A DNA stretch of 64,000 bases from Nitrospira sp. bin75. GTDB lineage: Bacteria > Nitrospirota > Nitrospiria > Nitrospirales > UBA8639. Position 1 is the stretch's first letter, and the number at the start of each line of letters is the position of its first letter. Positions 56,289 through 63,927 of the stretch are shown here, in pieces. Below the pieces are notes generated by a model. That model did not search any database. It was not told the DNA's origin and saw only the letters and a program-made list of their open reading frames with translations. The position numbers and the translations under genes are program-made. Location: positions 112,721-176,720 of the forward strand of contig MPMZ01000001.1 of assembly GCA_002238765.1 (NCBI GenBank), read 5' to 3'.

Positions 56289-56358
56289 GCGCCATTATAT
56301 TTGAGGTGTGAAGGTTGTACTTGATGAAGATTGAAATTAATGAGATTCTATCTGATAT

Positions 56359-58209
56359 ATGAAACTGATTAAATTCCGAATCCAACACTACAAGTCAATT
56401 AAAGATTCCGGCTGGTGCTGGCTTGCTTCTGATGTCACAACTCTTGCAGGAAAAAACGAATCCGGGAAAAGCGCTGTCCTGGAAGCGTTACGGGATTTCG
56501 AACGCGATGTTGAGCCTCTACCTGATGGCGCAAAGCCCATTGATGATAGTGGCAAGCCAATGCTTGAGATGTGCTTTAAAATCGAAAAATCATTGCTGGA
56601 TGAGATTGCCGCAGAAACAAGTATTACAATCAGCAGAGAAACGCAAGAATACATGTGGGAAAAAGGTATAACCATTATCAAACATCACGATGGCAACTAC
56701 GATTTAGCGGAAGAAATTAATACCCGTCTCGATACCGCAAGAAATGAATCGAATGCAAGTCGCATAGAAAAAATTAAACAAACCGTTGGCTATCTTTCAA
56801 AAGTCGGATATCTCTCAGGGATTACAATACCCGAGTTAGAAGATGATATAGCAAACTTTACGCAGAGATTTAGTGTGTACCTCCAAGAGATTGAAGCCCA
56901 AGCTGCTTCAATACCCGATGAAGAAATAGGGCAAAAAGTGCATGAAGCCATAGAAACGTTGAAAGCGGAAAAGGATGCTTTGGCTCATGAAGACGTTCTC
57001 AGTAAATTTGTGGATGCACTGACGAAACAAACGCCCTATTTTATTTTCTTTAGCGATTTTTCAGATATTCTGCCGTTCGAACTCCCGTTTACAGAAGCAA
57101 AGGAGCGCAAAACGGTACAAGATTTTGCGAAACTCGCAGGGCTTGATTTAGACGAAGTTATTAACACCACCGATTCCCAGTGGCGTAGAAATATATTGAG
57201 TAGACATTCTGCAAAGATCAGTGGTGATTTTAGGAGCCATTGGGAGCAAGACGAGATTGAACTTCTTGCTGAAGCAGACGGGGACAATTTACGCTTTGGG
57301 ATTAAAGAATCTGGAGACTATTTGTTGTTTAAGCCGGAACAACGCAGTAAAGGATTTCAGTGGTTCCTTTCCTTTTATCTGCGACTCAATGCCGAGCAAG
57401 CGGAAACAAGTGTAATTTTGATCGATGAACCTGGACTGTACCTCCACTCAAAGGCACAGAAAGATGTATTGAAAGTTTTTGAAAGCCTTTCAGGAAAATC
57501 TCAAGTTATCATTAGCACACACTCACCATATTTGATCGACGCACAACGATTGGACAGGGTTCGTTTGATTCTGAAAGACGATCAATCGGGAACGTGGATC
57601 GAAAACAAAATTCATAAAGGGGCGGATACAGAAACGCTTACTCCAATTATAACAGCAATTGGTCTTGATCTAGCCCATGACTTCTTGATCGCAGGGAAGA
57701 GAAATGTTTTGTTAGAAGGCATTTCCGACTATTACTTCATGCAGGCGTTGCGAGAGCATCTGAAAACAAACAAAGCCAATTTTATTCCTTGCGTGGGGGC
57801 ACCGAAAATCCCACAGCTTGCCTCTTTACTCATTGGATGGGATTTAGGGTTTTTGGCGGTGTTAGATAATGATTCGGAAGGGAAAAGGATAGCTAAGAAA
57901 CTTAGTGAAAAGTTATCGATTGAACAAGATCGTATTATCTTTGTTTCAGAACAAAATGGTTTTGCCACTGAAGACTTGTTCACACACGACGATTTTAACG
58001 AATATGTGCTTGAGGAAACCAAAAATGAGGATGCTGCAACGTCAAATTCAAAATTCTTGAAAGATAATAGATTGGACAAGGTTTTACTGGCGAAGACATT
58101 TTTCGAGAAGATGAAGGGTGACAAATTAAATATCAAGTTGTCGGAAGAGACAAGTGAGGCCTTTAAAAAGGTATTCGATAAGATTAACACAGGGTTTAGG
58201 AGTGCCTGA
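56359..58209 (+). CDS. OLD-family ATPase with TOPRIM nuclease domain
   Basis: 616 aa. Walker A GKNESGKS (31-38), ABC-type signature region RSKGFQWF (329-336), Walker B VILIDEPG (352-359), H-loop STHSP (386-390). Then TOPRIM: catalytic Glu453 in VLLEGISD and the DxD of VLDNDSEGK (503-505). Class 1 OLD proteins act alone, class 2 (Gabija GajA) with a UvrD-like helicase; none is nearby. GC is lower than in the R-M gene. Probably an anti-phage nuclease. Confidence 0.9.
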   Translation: MKLIKFRIQHYKSIKDSGWCWLASDVTTLAGKNESGKSAVLEALRDFERDVEPLPDGAKPIDDSGKPMLEMCFKIEKSLLDEIAAETSITISRETQEYMWEKGITIIKHHDGNYDLAEEINTRLDTARNESNASRIEKIKQTVGYLSKVGYLSGITIPELEDDIANFTQRFSVYLQEIEAQAASIPDEEIGQKVHEAIETLKAEKDALAHEDVLSKFVDALTKQTPYFIFFSDFSDILPFELPFTEAKERKTVQDFAKLAGLDLDEVINTTDSQWRRNILSRHSAKISGDFRSHWEQDEIELLAEADGDNLRFGIKESGDYLLFKPEQRSKGFQWFLSFYLRLNAEQAETSVILIDEPGLYLHSKAQKDVLKVFESLSGKSQVIISTHSPYLIDAQRLDRVRLILKDDQSGTWIENKIHKGADTETLTPIITAIGLDLAHDFLIAGKRNVLLEGISDYYFMQALREHLKTNKANFIPCVGAPKIPQLASLLIGWDLGFLAVLDNDSEGKRIAKKLSEKLSIEQDRIIFVSEQNGFATEDLFTHDDFNEYVLEETKNEDAATSNSKFLKDNRLDKVLLAKTFFEKMKGDKLNIKLSEETSEAFKKVFDKINTGFRSA

Positions 58210-58321
58210 TTTTTGAAAACCAGCTCTATCATCTTATTGGTTTTACACGCACTAGGGGTTTCCCAAAGTCGCGAAGGTGTTGTAATGAAGCATCAGCATG
58301 AAGAACCGCAAGGAGGTCCTC

Positions 58322-58519
58322 ATGAGGTATAAGATTGCCCTTCACTACTCTGACGAAGGTTACAGCGTGTCTGTGCCTGGCTTGCCCGGGTGTTGGTCTC
58401 AGGGAAAAACAGAAGCAGAGGCCCTCGCGAATATTGAAACCGCTATCCGAGAATATTTCAGCGTCGTCGAAGACCTGTTAGGGGACGCCGAAGTCCGAGA
58501 AATCGAACTGGCCGTCTAA
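58322..58519 (+). CDS. hicB: HicB-family antitoxin, copy 1
   Basis: 65 aa from MRYKIALHYSDEGYSVSVPG with GGAGG upstream (an earlier in-frame ATG adds 8 residues). Partial RNase H fold typical of HicB: GLPGCWSQGKTEAEALANI, AIREYFSVVEDLL. The hicA toxin starts 2 nt after the stop. A near-identical copy is at 63011-63208. Confidence 0.9.
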   Translation: MRYKIALHYSDEGYSVSVPGLPGCWSQGKTEAEALANIETAIREYFSVVEDLLGDAEVREIELAV

Positions 58520-58521
58520 CC

Positions 58522-58737
58522 ATGCCCAAGCTTCCGGGTGTCAACCATCTGGATGCAGTGCGCGCTTTGGAGAAAGCGGGTTTTCGCATTGCCCGTCAGG
58601 GCAAGCACATCGTCATGACTGATGGGTCGCGCATTTTGACGATTCCACGAAACAATCCTGTGAATGCCTTTACGATGGGAGGAATTGTACGGGACGCAGG
58701 ATTGACTGTTGAAGGATTCCGTAAGCTTTTGTCATAA
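58522..58737 (+). CDS. hicA: HicA-family toxin
   Basis: 71 aa dsRBD-like toxin. LPGVNHLDAVRALEKAGFRI, the catalytic His region RQGKHIVMTDGSR, TIPRNNPVNAFTMGGIVRD. Predicted to cleave mRNA; inhibited by HicB. The only intact hicA in the window. Confidence 0.92.
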   Translation: MPKLPGVNHLDAVRALEKAGFRIARQGKHIVMTDGSRILTIPRNNPVNAFTMGGIVRDAGLTVEGFRKLLS

Positions 58738-58955
58738 GTGAGCCATCCGCCAACAATGAATTTGTGTTACGTCGCTTGATGTGTCTTGCCTTCTTCCCGC
58801 TCACCTAACCCCTCGTACGCACGGTCCCTTGCGGGTCTGCCGGGTGCGGCACATTCCAAAATCGTTTGATAGGTGTCTCTTCACTTCAATCGAGGAAAGG
58901 TGTACATTCGCCACGTACTGACATGCCAAGCCTATGACCGCGGAGAGTGGATGAC

Positions 58956-59354
58956 ATGAATGCAATAAGCCCACAGATTCAGCGATCCTGGACTCAGGTG
59001 AGTGACTTGTTCAGAATTCAAAACGAACAGGACTATGATCGGGCGGTGGAGCGCCTCAATACACTCCTCGATGAGGTGGGCACTGATGATCGGCATCCGC
59101 TCTATTCTCTGCTTGATACGCTTGGCACTGTGCTTCACGCCTGGGAAGAGCAACACCATGTCATGCCTGAATGCGGAGGAGCGGGTTTGCTGCGATTCTT
59201 CATGGAGGAGCACAGTCTGAGTCAGTCGGACTTGCCAGAGATCGGATCCCAAGGGGTCGTTTCGGAAATTCTGAGCGGCAAACGGGAACTCAACGTCAGG
59301 CAGATCCTCGCTTTGTCAAAACGCTTCGGGGTCTCACCTTCGGTATTCGTGTAG
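58956..59354 (+). CDS. HigA-like antitoxin/transcription factor (COG5499, HTH), copy 1
   Basis: 132 aa from MNAISPQIQRSW (a GTG 9 nt upstream is possible). N-terminal helical part (YDRAVERLNTLLDEVG, LLDTLGTVLHAWEEQHH), then an XRE HTH (LSQSDLPEIGSQGVVSEIL, LNVRQILALSKRFGVSPSVF). Usually paired with a HigB-type toxin, which is absent; the next gene is DUF2442. A broken paralogue is at 62243-62505. Confidence 0.88.
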   Translation: MNAISPQIQRSWTQVSDLFRIQNEQDYDRAVERLNTLLDEVGTDDRHPLYSLLDTLGTVLHAWEEQHHVMPECGGAGLLRFFMEEHSLSQSDLPEIGSQGVVSEILSGKRELNVRQILALSKRFGVSPSVFV

Positions 59355-59363
59355 GCTCAACCG

Positions 59364-59687
59364 ATGGAAAAGTGCAGGGACGACGTGAATCATCCCATCT
59401 ATCGCGTGGTTTCTTTTGAAAGACTGGCTCCCTACACTCTTCGAGTGTGTTTTGACGATGAGACGGAACAGGTCATTGATTTCCAGACCATCTTAGAGGG
59501 CGACGTATTCAGTCCACTCCGAGATGCAGCCTTATTCAGCCAAGTTCGGATTGATCCTGATGTCCACACGTTGGTCTGGCCGAATGGGGCTGACTTTGAT
59601 CCGGCTACCTTGCATGACTGGCCCGAATACCTCCCTGAACTTCAGCGAATGGCCAAACGCTGGTCTCTTGCGGAGACGAAGCATTAA
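59364..59687 (+). CDS. DUF2442-family protein
   Basis: 107 aa. YTLRVCFDDETEQVIDF, VFSPLRDAALFSQVRIDPD and TLVWPNGADFDPATLHDWPE are the DUF2442 signature. Small acidic beta-rich proteins of this family accompany TA-like genes; their function is unclear. Starts 9 nt after the HigA-like gene. Confidence 0.88.
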   Translation: MEKCRDDVNHPIYRVVSFERLAPYTLRVCFDDETEQVIDFQTILEGDVFSPLRDAALFSQVRIDPDVHTLVWPNGADFDPATLHDWPEYLPELQRMAKRWSLAETKH

Positions 59688-59823
59688 CTTGGTTGCAGCC
59701 TGTATACCAAGAGATTAAATGGGATACTTTGGCCCCTGATGTTGTTGTAGAAGATGGGGCCGAGACCGAAACAACAAGAGTAAAGCGAATAAGTGAACCG
59801 GCAAAAAAGTTGTAGAGGGCAAC

Positions 59824-60327
59824 ATGGAAACTGAATCATGGCCGGGAATTTGGGGATACCTGTGGTGGCTGCCGAAGTTGTTTCTGAGATGGAAGTTTTC
59901 TGAAGAGCGAATGGCGGACCTCGTGAAAATCGATATCTGTTCCCGTCATGAGAATGTCAGAGTCGATCTTGGTCCCATCGCAACGTTTCAGTTACGGTTT
60001 CAAGTAAACAACCAGTCACCATTTGAAGTCGAATTAGACCGTACTCAAATCGAGTTTCACTGTGCGGGAACATCGCTTCATGTTCCCCACATTAAGAAAA
60101 TAAGAGTTAAAGCTGGAGAAAATGAGAAGTTCCATGTTGATGGAGACATCCCTGACAACAAAGCAGACCAAATTGCCCAATACAACGATAGAAATCACTC
60201 ATCGATCTCTATGGACGTTTATTTTAACTGTAGATTGCACGGTTTTGCCAAACTCTATCATCGGCTTGACGGCGTAAACCCGCGTTTTATTAACAAGCAC
60301 GTAAGATTAGAACAGGAGATGAAGTAA
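59824..60327 (+). CDS. hypothetical protein with hydrophobic N-terminus
   Basis: 167 aa, ATG with GTAGAGGG RBS. A Trp-rich N-terminus (WPGIWGYLWWLPKLFLRW) may be membrane-associated. The rest looks like a beta-sandwich (VRVDLGPIATFQLRFQVNN, VELDRTQIEFHCAG, VHIKKIRVKAGENEKF-like strands). A LEA-14/Ig-like fold is a guess. No family recognised; low GC. Confidence 0.6.
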   Translation: METESWPGIWGYLWWLPKLFLRWKFSEERMADLVKIDICSRHENVRVDLGPIATFQLRFQVNNQSPFEVELDRTQIEFHCAGTSLHVPHIKKIRVKAGENEKFHVDGDIPDNKADQIAQYNDRNHSSISMDVYFNCRLHGFAKLYHRLDGVNPRFINKHVRLEQEMK

Positions 60328-60786
60328 AGAAGGGGTGCGGAATACGTCGGGCAATTGCTAGCCGGGAAGTCGAAACAGGAAGAGTTGGAGTTTTGGGGTA
60401 AGCGTACTGAAAGTTTACGTTCTCGGCAAAAGCCGGAACCATCGGAATTTAAGCAAGATATCGTTTAGCAAGTCGCTGCATCTCAGTCACCCTCAGATTG
60501 GACTCGCATCAGTTGACCACTGGGGTGAGTACCATTACCTTTGTTATCTTCACTTCAATTTGGCCCTCCCCATAAACTGGGCCACCGGGGCTCCTGTACA
60601 TGATGTATAAATATTTTACATTGAAGTTGAAAAGAAAACAGACATGACTTATACTCAAAAATATTCGTGTCGGTAAGAAGTTGAAGCATTGCGATCTTCA
60701 CGCGAATTCTCCATGCAGGTTTGCAGTCTGCACGCCAGGAGATGAAAAGGAAAAGAAAGACGCTGGATTCCTGCTTCCGCAGGAAT
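60328..60786. other. gene-free, low-GC stretch
   Basis: No gene with a start and RBS. A frame at about 60337-60468 (GKSKQEELEFWGKRTESL) could be a gene remnant without a start. 60754-60786 is the left part of the TGGATTCCTGCTTCCGCAGG repeat that is intact at 40379-40512. Confidence 0.45.
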
Positions 60787-61035
60787 TGTAAATGTTCACT
60801 AATTCGTTGACACTTTCCGCTGTCTCCTTCTGTGCCTCAGTGTCTCTCCTTTGTAAGGAGGGGCAAGGGGAGGTAGAAGATGTGGCAGGAACAGCGCAAC
60901 CCTATGCCCCATGGACGCGTGGCTCTACCCCACCTGGCCTCCCCTTACAAAGGGGAGGGAAAAGAAATCCCTTCTTTCTGGTTCCCACTTTGTGGGCAGT
61001 TCCTCATTCTGTCAACGAATGGCTGAATACATACA
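60787..61035. mobile_element. MITE-like element, copy 3, with apparent target duplication
   Basis: Left end TGTAAATGTTCACTAATTCG..., right end TGTCAACGAATGG...ATACATACA (61010-61035), inverted 26-bp repeats. Flanked by GGAAT (60782-60786) and GGGAT (61036-61040), a probable 5-bp duplication with one mismatch. The interior again holds inverted TCCTTTGTAAGGAGGGG and CCCCTTACAAAGGGGAGG units. The uninterrupted target sequence is seen at 40446-40512. Confidence 0.78.
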
Positions 61036-61104
61036 GGGATGACGGATTCGGGGCGTTTTTGGCTATTTTCATGCCAATAGCAAGAAGCGAGGCAGGATAG
61101 AGCC

Positions 61105-61872
61105 ATGCTTGGAAAATTTATTCAACGGCAACGAACCGAACGTAATCTGACGCAGGCGTATCTTGCGTCAGAGCTGGGGATGTCTCGCCCCACCTACATG
61201 CACATTGAGCGCGGTGAGCGGGAGCTAACGGTCATCGAAGCCCGAACGCTTGCGGGGATTTTTGATATGTCGCTTGATGATTTTTTGGCGGGCCGCGAGC
61301 CCAGACATACCGTGACGCTCACAAAACCGCCTGCACGAAAAACCGGAGATCTCCGCATTCGCGTTGAGAAAAAAAATCTCGACATATTCAAGCAGGTGCT
61401 TCTTTATGTCTTGAATAAAGTCGGCGGCAAACCGAATGTGGGGGAGACTGTGCTTCATAAGCTGCTGTATTTCATCGATTTTGATTATTACGAAAAATTC
61501 GAGGAAAACCTGATGGGTGCGACGTATATCAAGAATCATCACGGTCCCACCTCGGTTGAATTGGGTAAGATTTTGCAAGATATGCAAAAGCATGGAGAAA
61601 TCGAGGGAGTCAACAGTCAATATTTTAAATACGGTCAAAAGAAATACCTTCCCCTCAAGCGACCGAACCTTGCGATATTGTCTGCGCGCGACGTTGAACA
61701 TATTGACGGTGTGCTAGCCCGTCTATCCGATAAAAACGCGAAAGAGATAGAACTCTATTCACACGAAGATATTCCCTGGAAATCCGCGCAAGACGGCCAG
61801 CCGCTTTCGTATGAGAGCGTCTTTTATCGTGATGAGAGGTACTCCGTACGAAACTATGACGATGACCTTTGA
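61105..61872 (+). CDS. XRE HTH fused to a DUF4065 (Panacea/SocA-like) domain, antitoxin
   Basis: 255 aa. Residues 1-60 are an XRE HTH (LTQAYLASELGMSRPTYMHI, IEARTLAGIFDMSLDDFLAG). From about 85 a DUF4065/Panacea domain follows (VLHKLLYFIDFDYYEKFEE, MGATYIKNHHGPTSVELGKI). Panacea domains are known hyperpromiscuous antitoxins (PanAT systems). The next gene, a RelE-like toxin, overlaps its end. Confidence 0.88.
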   Translation: MLGKFIQRQRTERNLTQAYLASELGMSRPTYMHIERGERELTVIEARTLAGIFDMSLDDFLAGREPRHTVTLTKPPARKTGDLRIRVEKKNLDIFKQVLLYVLNKVGGKPNVGETVLHKLLYFIDFDYYEKFEENLMGATYIKNHHGPTSVELGKILQDMQKHGEIEGVNSQYFKYGQKKYLPLKRPNLAILSARDVEHIDGVLARLSDKNAKEIELYSHEDIPWKSAQDGQPLSYESVFYRDERYSVRNYDDDL

Positions 61873-62200
61873 TGAACTGCCGGAATTTAAAAAAGAACGG
61901 AAGCGCCTTGCCAGGAAATACCAATCACTTTCCGAAGATCTTCGGGAGTTTCAGAACGTTGTTTCCGTTGCCCCGCTTGGGAACCAGAAGCATTTTGCCG
62001 TCATCGCACAGAACGAGAATGTGCACATTGTCAAAGCTCGCTTATTTTGTCGATATTTAAAAGGATCGTCACTTCGCGTCATCTACTCGTATTTTGAGCA
62101 AGAACAACGCATCGAATTTATCGAGATTTATTTCAAAGGAGACAAGGAAAACGAAGATCGTCATAGGGTGAAAGAGTATTTAACTAAATATCAAGACTAA
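61862..62200 (+). CDS. RelE/HigB-like toxin partner of the Panacea antitoxin
   Basis: 112 aa from MTFDELPEFKKERKRLARKY; ATG 61856 is an alternative. The start overlaps the antitoxin gene by 11-17 nt, so it is translationally coupled. Features of RelE-type mRNA interferases: a basic helix (KKERKRLARKYQSLSEDL), FCRYLKGSSLRVIYSYFEQ, IEFIEIYFKGDKENED near the end. No named subfamily recognised. Confidence 0.82.
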   Translation: MTFDELPEFKKERKRLARKYQSLSEDLREFQNVVSVAPLGNQKHFAVIAQNENVHIVKARLFCRYLKGSSLRVIYSYFEQEQRIEFIEIYFKGDKENEDRHRVKEYLTKYQD

Positions 62201-62242
62201 CCCCCTATCTATTCTCAACTTCTAGTCACGGAGGTTTGGACC

Positions 62243-62505
62243 ATGGCCCGAGACACTTACCTTGATACGCTTGGCACCGTTCTTCATGCCTGGGAAGAAC
62301 AGCACCATGCCATGCCTGAATGCGGGGAGGAGCGGCTTTGCTGCGATTCTTCATGGAGGAGCACAATCTGAGCCAGTCGGACTTGGCGGAGGTCGGGTCC
62401 CAAGGGGTCGTTTCGGAAATTCTGAACGGCAAACGGGGCCTGAACGTCAGGCAGATCCGCGCTTTGTCAAAACGCTTCGGTGTCTCACCCTCGGTATTCG
62501 TGTAG
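62243..62505 (+). pseudogene. HigA-like antitoxin, frameshifted copy 2
   Basis: The start has a good RBS (CACGGAGG) and reads MARDTYLDTLGTVLHAWEEQ, homologous to the copy at 58956 but missing about 50 N-terminal residues. A 2-nt insertion at TGCGGGGAGG (copy 1: TGCGGAGG, near 62321) throws it out of frame. The correct HTH (LSQSDLAEVGSQGVVSEIL) continues in the other frame to 62505. Confidence 0.8.
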
Positions 62506-62528
62506 GTTCAAGTGAGAGATCGGGAGTC

Positions 62529-62753
62529 ATGATGACCAGACAATTGACGGCAATTATTGAACGCGAAGGCGATGGCTACGTGGCCCTCTGCCCTGAGTTG
62601 GACATCGCAAGTCAGGGAGCAACCGTGGCTGAGGCGCGAGAAAATTTGAAGGAGGCCTTGAAATTGTTTTTCGAGACGGCTTCAGCCACCGAAATTCAGC
62701 ATCTGCTGCACGAGGAAGTGTACGTGACGAAGGTCGAGATCGCCGTTAGCTAG
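62529..62753 (+). CDS. HicB-like antitoxin, distinct subtype
   Basis: 74 aa. QLTAIIEREGDGYVALCPEL, QGATVAEARENLKEALKLFF: the HicB partial RNase H fold, of the EGxGYVAxCPELD type, unlike the MRYKIAL copies. RBS CGGGAG. A frameshifted hicA follows 7 nt later. Confidence 0.85.
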   Translation: MMTRQLTAIIEREGDGYVALCPELDIASQGATVAEARENLKEALKLFFETASATEIQHLLHEEVYVTKVEIAVS

Positions 62754-62760
62754 ACTCCGA

Positions 62761-62965
62761 GTGTTATCGGGCAGGGAAGCCTGCGACATACTTGCACGGC
62801 ATGGATTTGCCGAGGTCCGGCTGCAGAAGAAGCCATGTCATCATGCAAAAGGTCGAGTCCTGCAGTACTATCACCGTCCTTGTATCTGACCACAAGGAAC
62901 TGAAGATGGGAACGCTGCTTTCAATTATTAGGCAATCAAAGCTGCCTAGGGCGTTGTTTGAGTAA
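62761..62965 (+). pseudogene. hicA-like toxin gene with a frameshift
   Basis: GTG start gives VLSGREACDILARHGFAEVR then LQKK. A +1 change near 62825-62834 breaks the frame. The remaining HicA (SHVIMQKVESCSTITVLVSD, HKELKMGTLLSIIRQSKLP) continues in the next frame to TAA 62963-62965. The catalytic His lies just after the lesion, so no active toxin can be made unless the sequence is wrong. It immediately follows the HicB-like gene. Confidence 0.78.
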
Positions 62966-63010
62966 CTTGCCGTTGTCCGCGATTCGTTAATGATGCGCGA
63001 GGTTGGGATC

Positions 63011-63208
63011 ATGAGATACAAAATTGCCCTTTACCATTCTGAGGAAGGTTACAGTGTATCGGTGCCTGGCTTGCCCGGATGTTGGTCCCGGGGCAAAACC
63101 GAAGCAGAGGCCCTCGCGAATATCGAAGTCGCCATCCGGGAATATTTTAGCGTCATCGAAGACCTGTTAGGGGACGCCGAAGTCCGAGAAATCGAACTGG
63201 CCGTCTAA
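63011..63208 (+). CDS. hicB: HicB-family antitoxin, copy 2 without hicA
   Basis: 65 aa, differs from the 58322 copy at only a few residues (MRYKIALYHSEEGYSVSVPG, WSRGKTEAEALANIEVAIRE). After the stop, where hicA lies in copy 1, the sequence jumps to the DNA normally found after hicA (CTTCTTCCCGCTC), so the toxin gene has been deleted. Confidence 0.88.
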   Translation: MRYKIALYHSEEGYSVSVPGLPGCWSRGKTEAEALANIEVAIREYFSVIEDLLGDAEVREIELAV

Positions 63209-63370
63209 CCTTCTTCCCGCTCGCGTAAGACCGCCGAACGCACGGCCCCTTGCGGAGACGAAAAATTAGCCTGTTGTGATCTCAAAAGTTCGACAATGTT
63301 ACGGTTATCTTCTACGCATCATTCTGAAGTGGGGAAATAGCTGGTTGTCTCCAATCATGTTTGATTCCTG

Positions 63371-63685
63371 ATGGATATTGAAGATATTCTCACAGCGATA
63401 CGGTACGGTCGGGTACGTATTACAGATCATGCGGATGTTGAGGCGCTTGCAGATCATTTGTCATTTGACGAGATTCTACACAGTGTCGTCCACGGTGAAA
63501 TAGTTGAAGATTACCCTGACGACGGTCCCTATCCCAGTTGTTTGATTTATGGAGATACACCGACTGGCGAGCCCGTTCATAGTGTTTGGGCCTATAATCA
63601 GGAAACAGAATCGGCAGTCCTGATCACGACATATAGGCCCGATCCTTCGCGTTGGGTCATGTGGCGCACAAGGAGGTCAGAATGA
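63371..63685 (+). CDS. DUF4258-family protein, probable toxin
   Basis: 104 aa. RVRITDHADVEALADHLSFD, VHGEIVEDYPDDGPYPSCLI, PVHSVWAYN and VLITTYRPDPSRWV follow the DUF4258 pattern (conserved His, Asp-rich turn, ITxYxPdxxxW ending). The YgiT-type zinc-finger gene overlaps its stop. Such pairs behave like MqsRA-type TA modules. Confidence 0.86.
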   Translation: MDIEDILTAIRYGRVRITDHADVEALADHLSFDEILHSVVHGEIVEDYPDDGPYPSCLIYGDTPTGEPVHSVWAYNQETESAVLITTYRPDPSRWVMWRTRRSE

Positions 63686-63927
63686 GTTTGTTCAAGACGT
63701 GTCCGGTGTGCGGTGGGGAAGTCGTTGTGAAGCAGACCGAGAAGCTGCTGCGCGGGGGTGTGAATCTCGCTACGATGACCGTCTCCGCGGAAGTCTGTCT
63801 GCGCTGTGGAGAGCGTCTCTACGCTCCCGATACGATTCGCCTGTTCGAGCAGATTCGTCAGAAGCTCAACGCTCAGGACGTGGAAGAGTTTGAACCGTTG
63901 GGGAGAGCCTTCCATGTGCCGGGGTAG
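63682..63927 (+). CDS. YgiT-type zinc-finger antitoxin
   Basis: 81 aa from MSLFKTCPVCGGEVVVKQ (RBS AAGGAGG); the longer frame upstream is spurious. Two CxxC pairs (CPVCGG, CLRCGE) form the zinc finger seen in MqsA N-termini; VSAEVCLRCGERLYAPDT is the family signature. No HTH domain, so it is the short form. 63928-64000 has no feature. Confidence 0.88.
   Translation: MSLFKTCPVCGGEVVVKQTEKLLRGGVNLATMTVSAEVCLRCGERLYAPDTIRLFEQIRQKLNAQDVEEFEPLGRAFHVPG

Noticed and set aside
59690..59818. Open frame KWDTLAPDVVVEDGAETETT after DUF2442
   Set aside because: No start codon in frame; may be a remnant but not supportable.
60337..60468. Possible gene remnant (GKSKQEELEFWGKRTESL)
   Set aside because: No start codon or RBS and no recognisable family; mentioned only within the gap description.
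35205..61000. CRISPR array
   Set aside because: Repeats are dispersed and palindromic, not regularly spaced direct repeats, and no cas genes are present.
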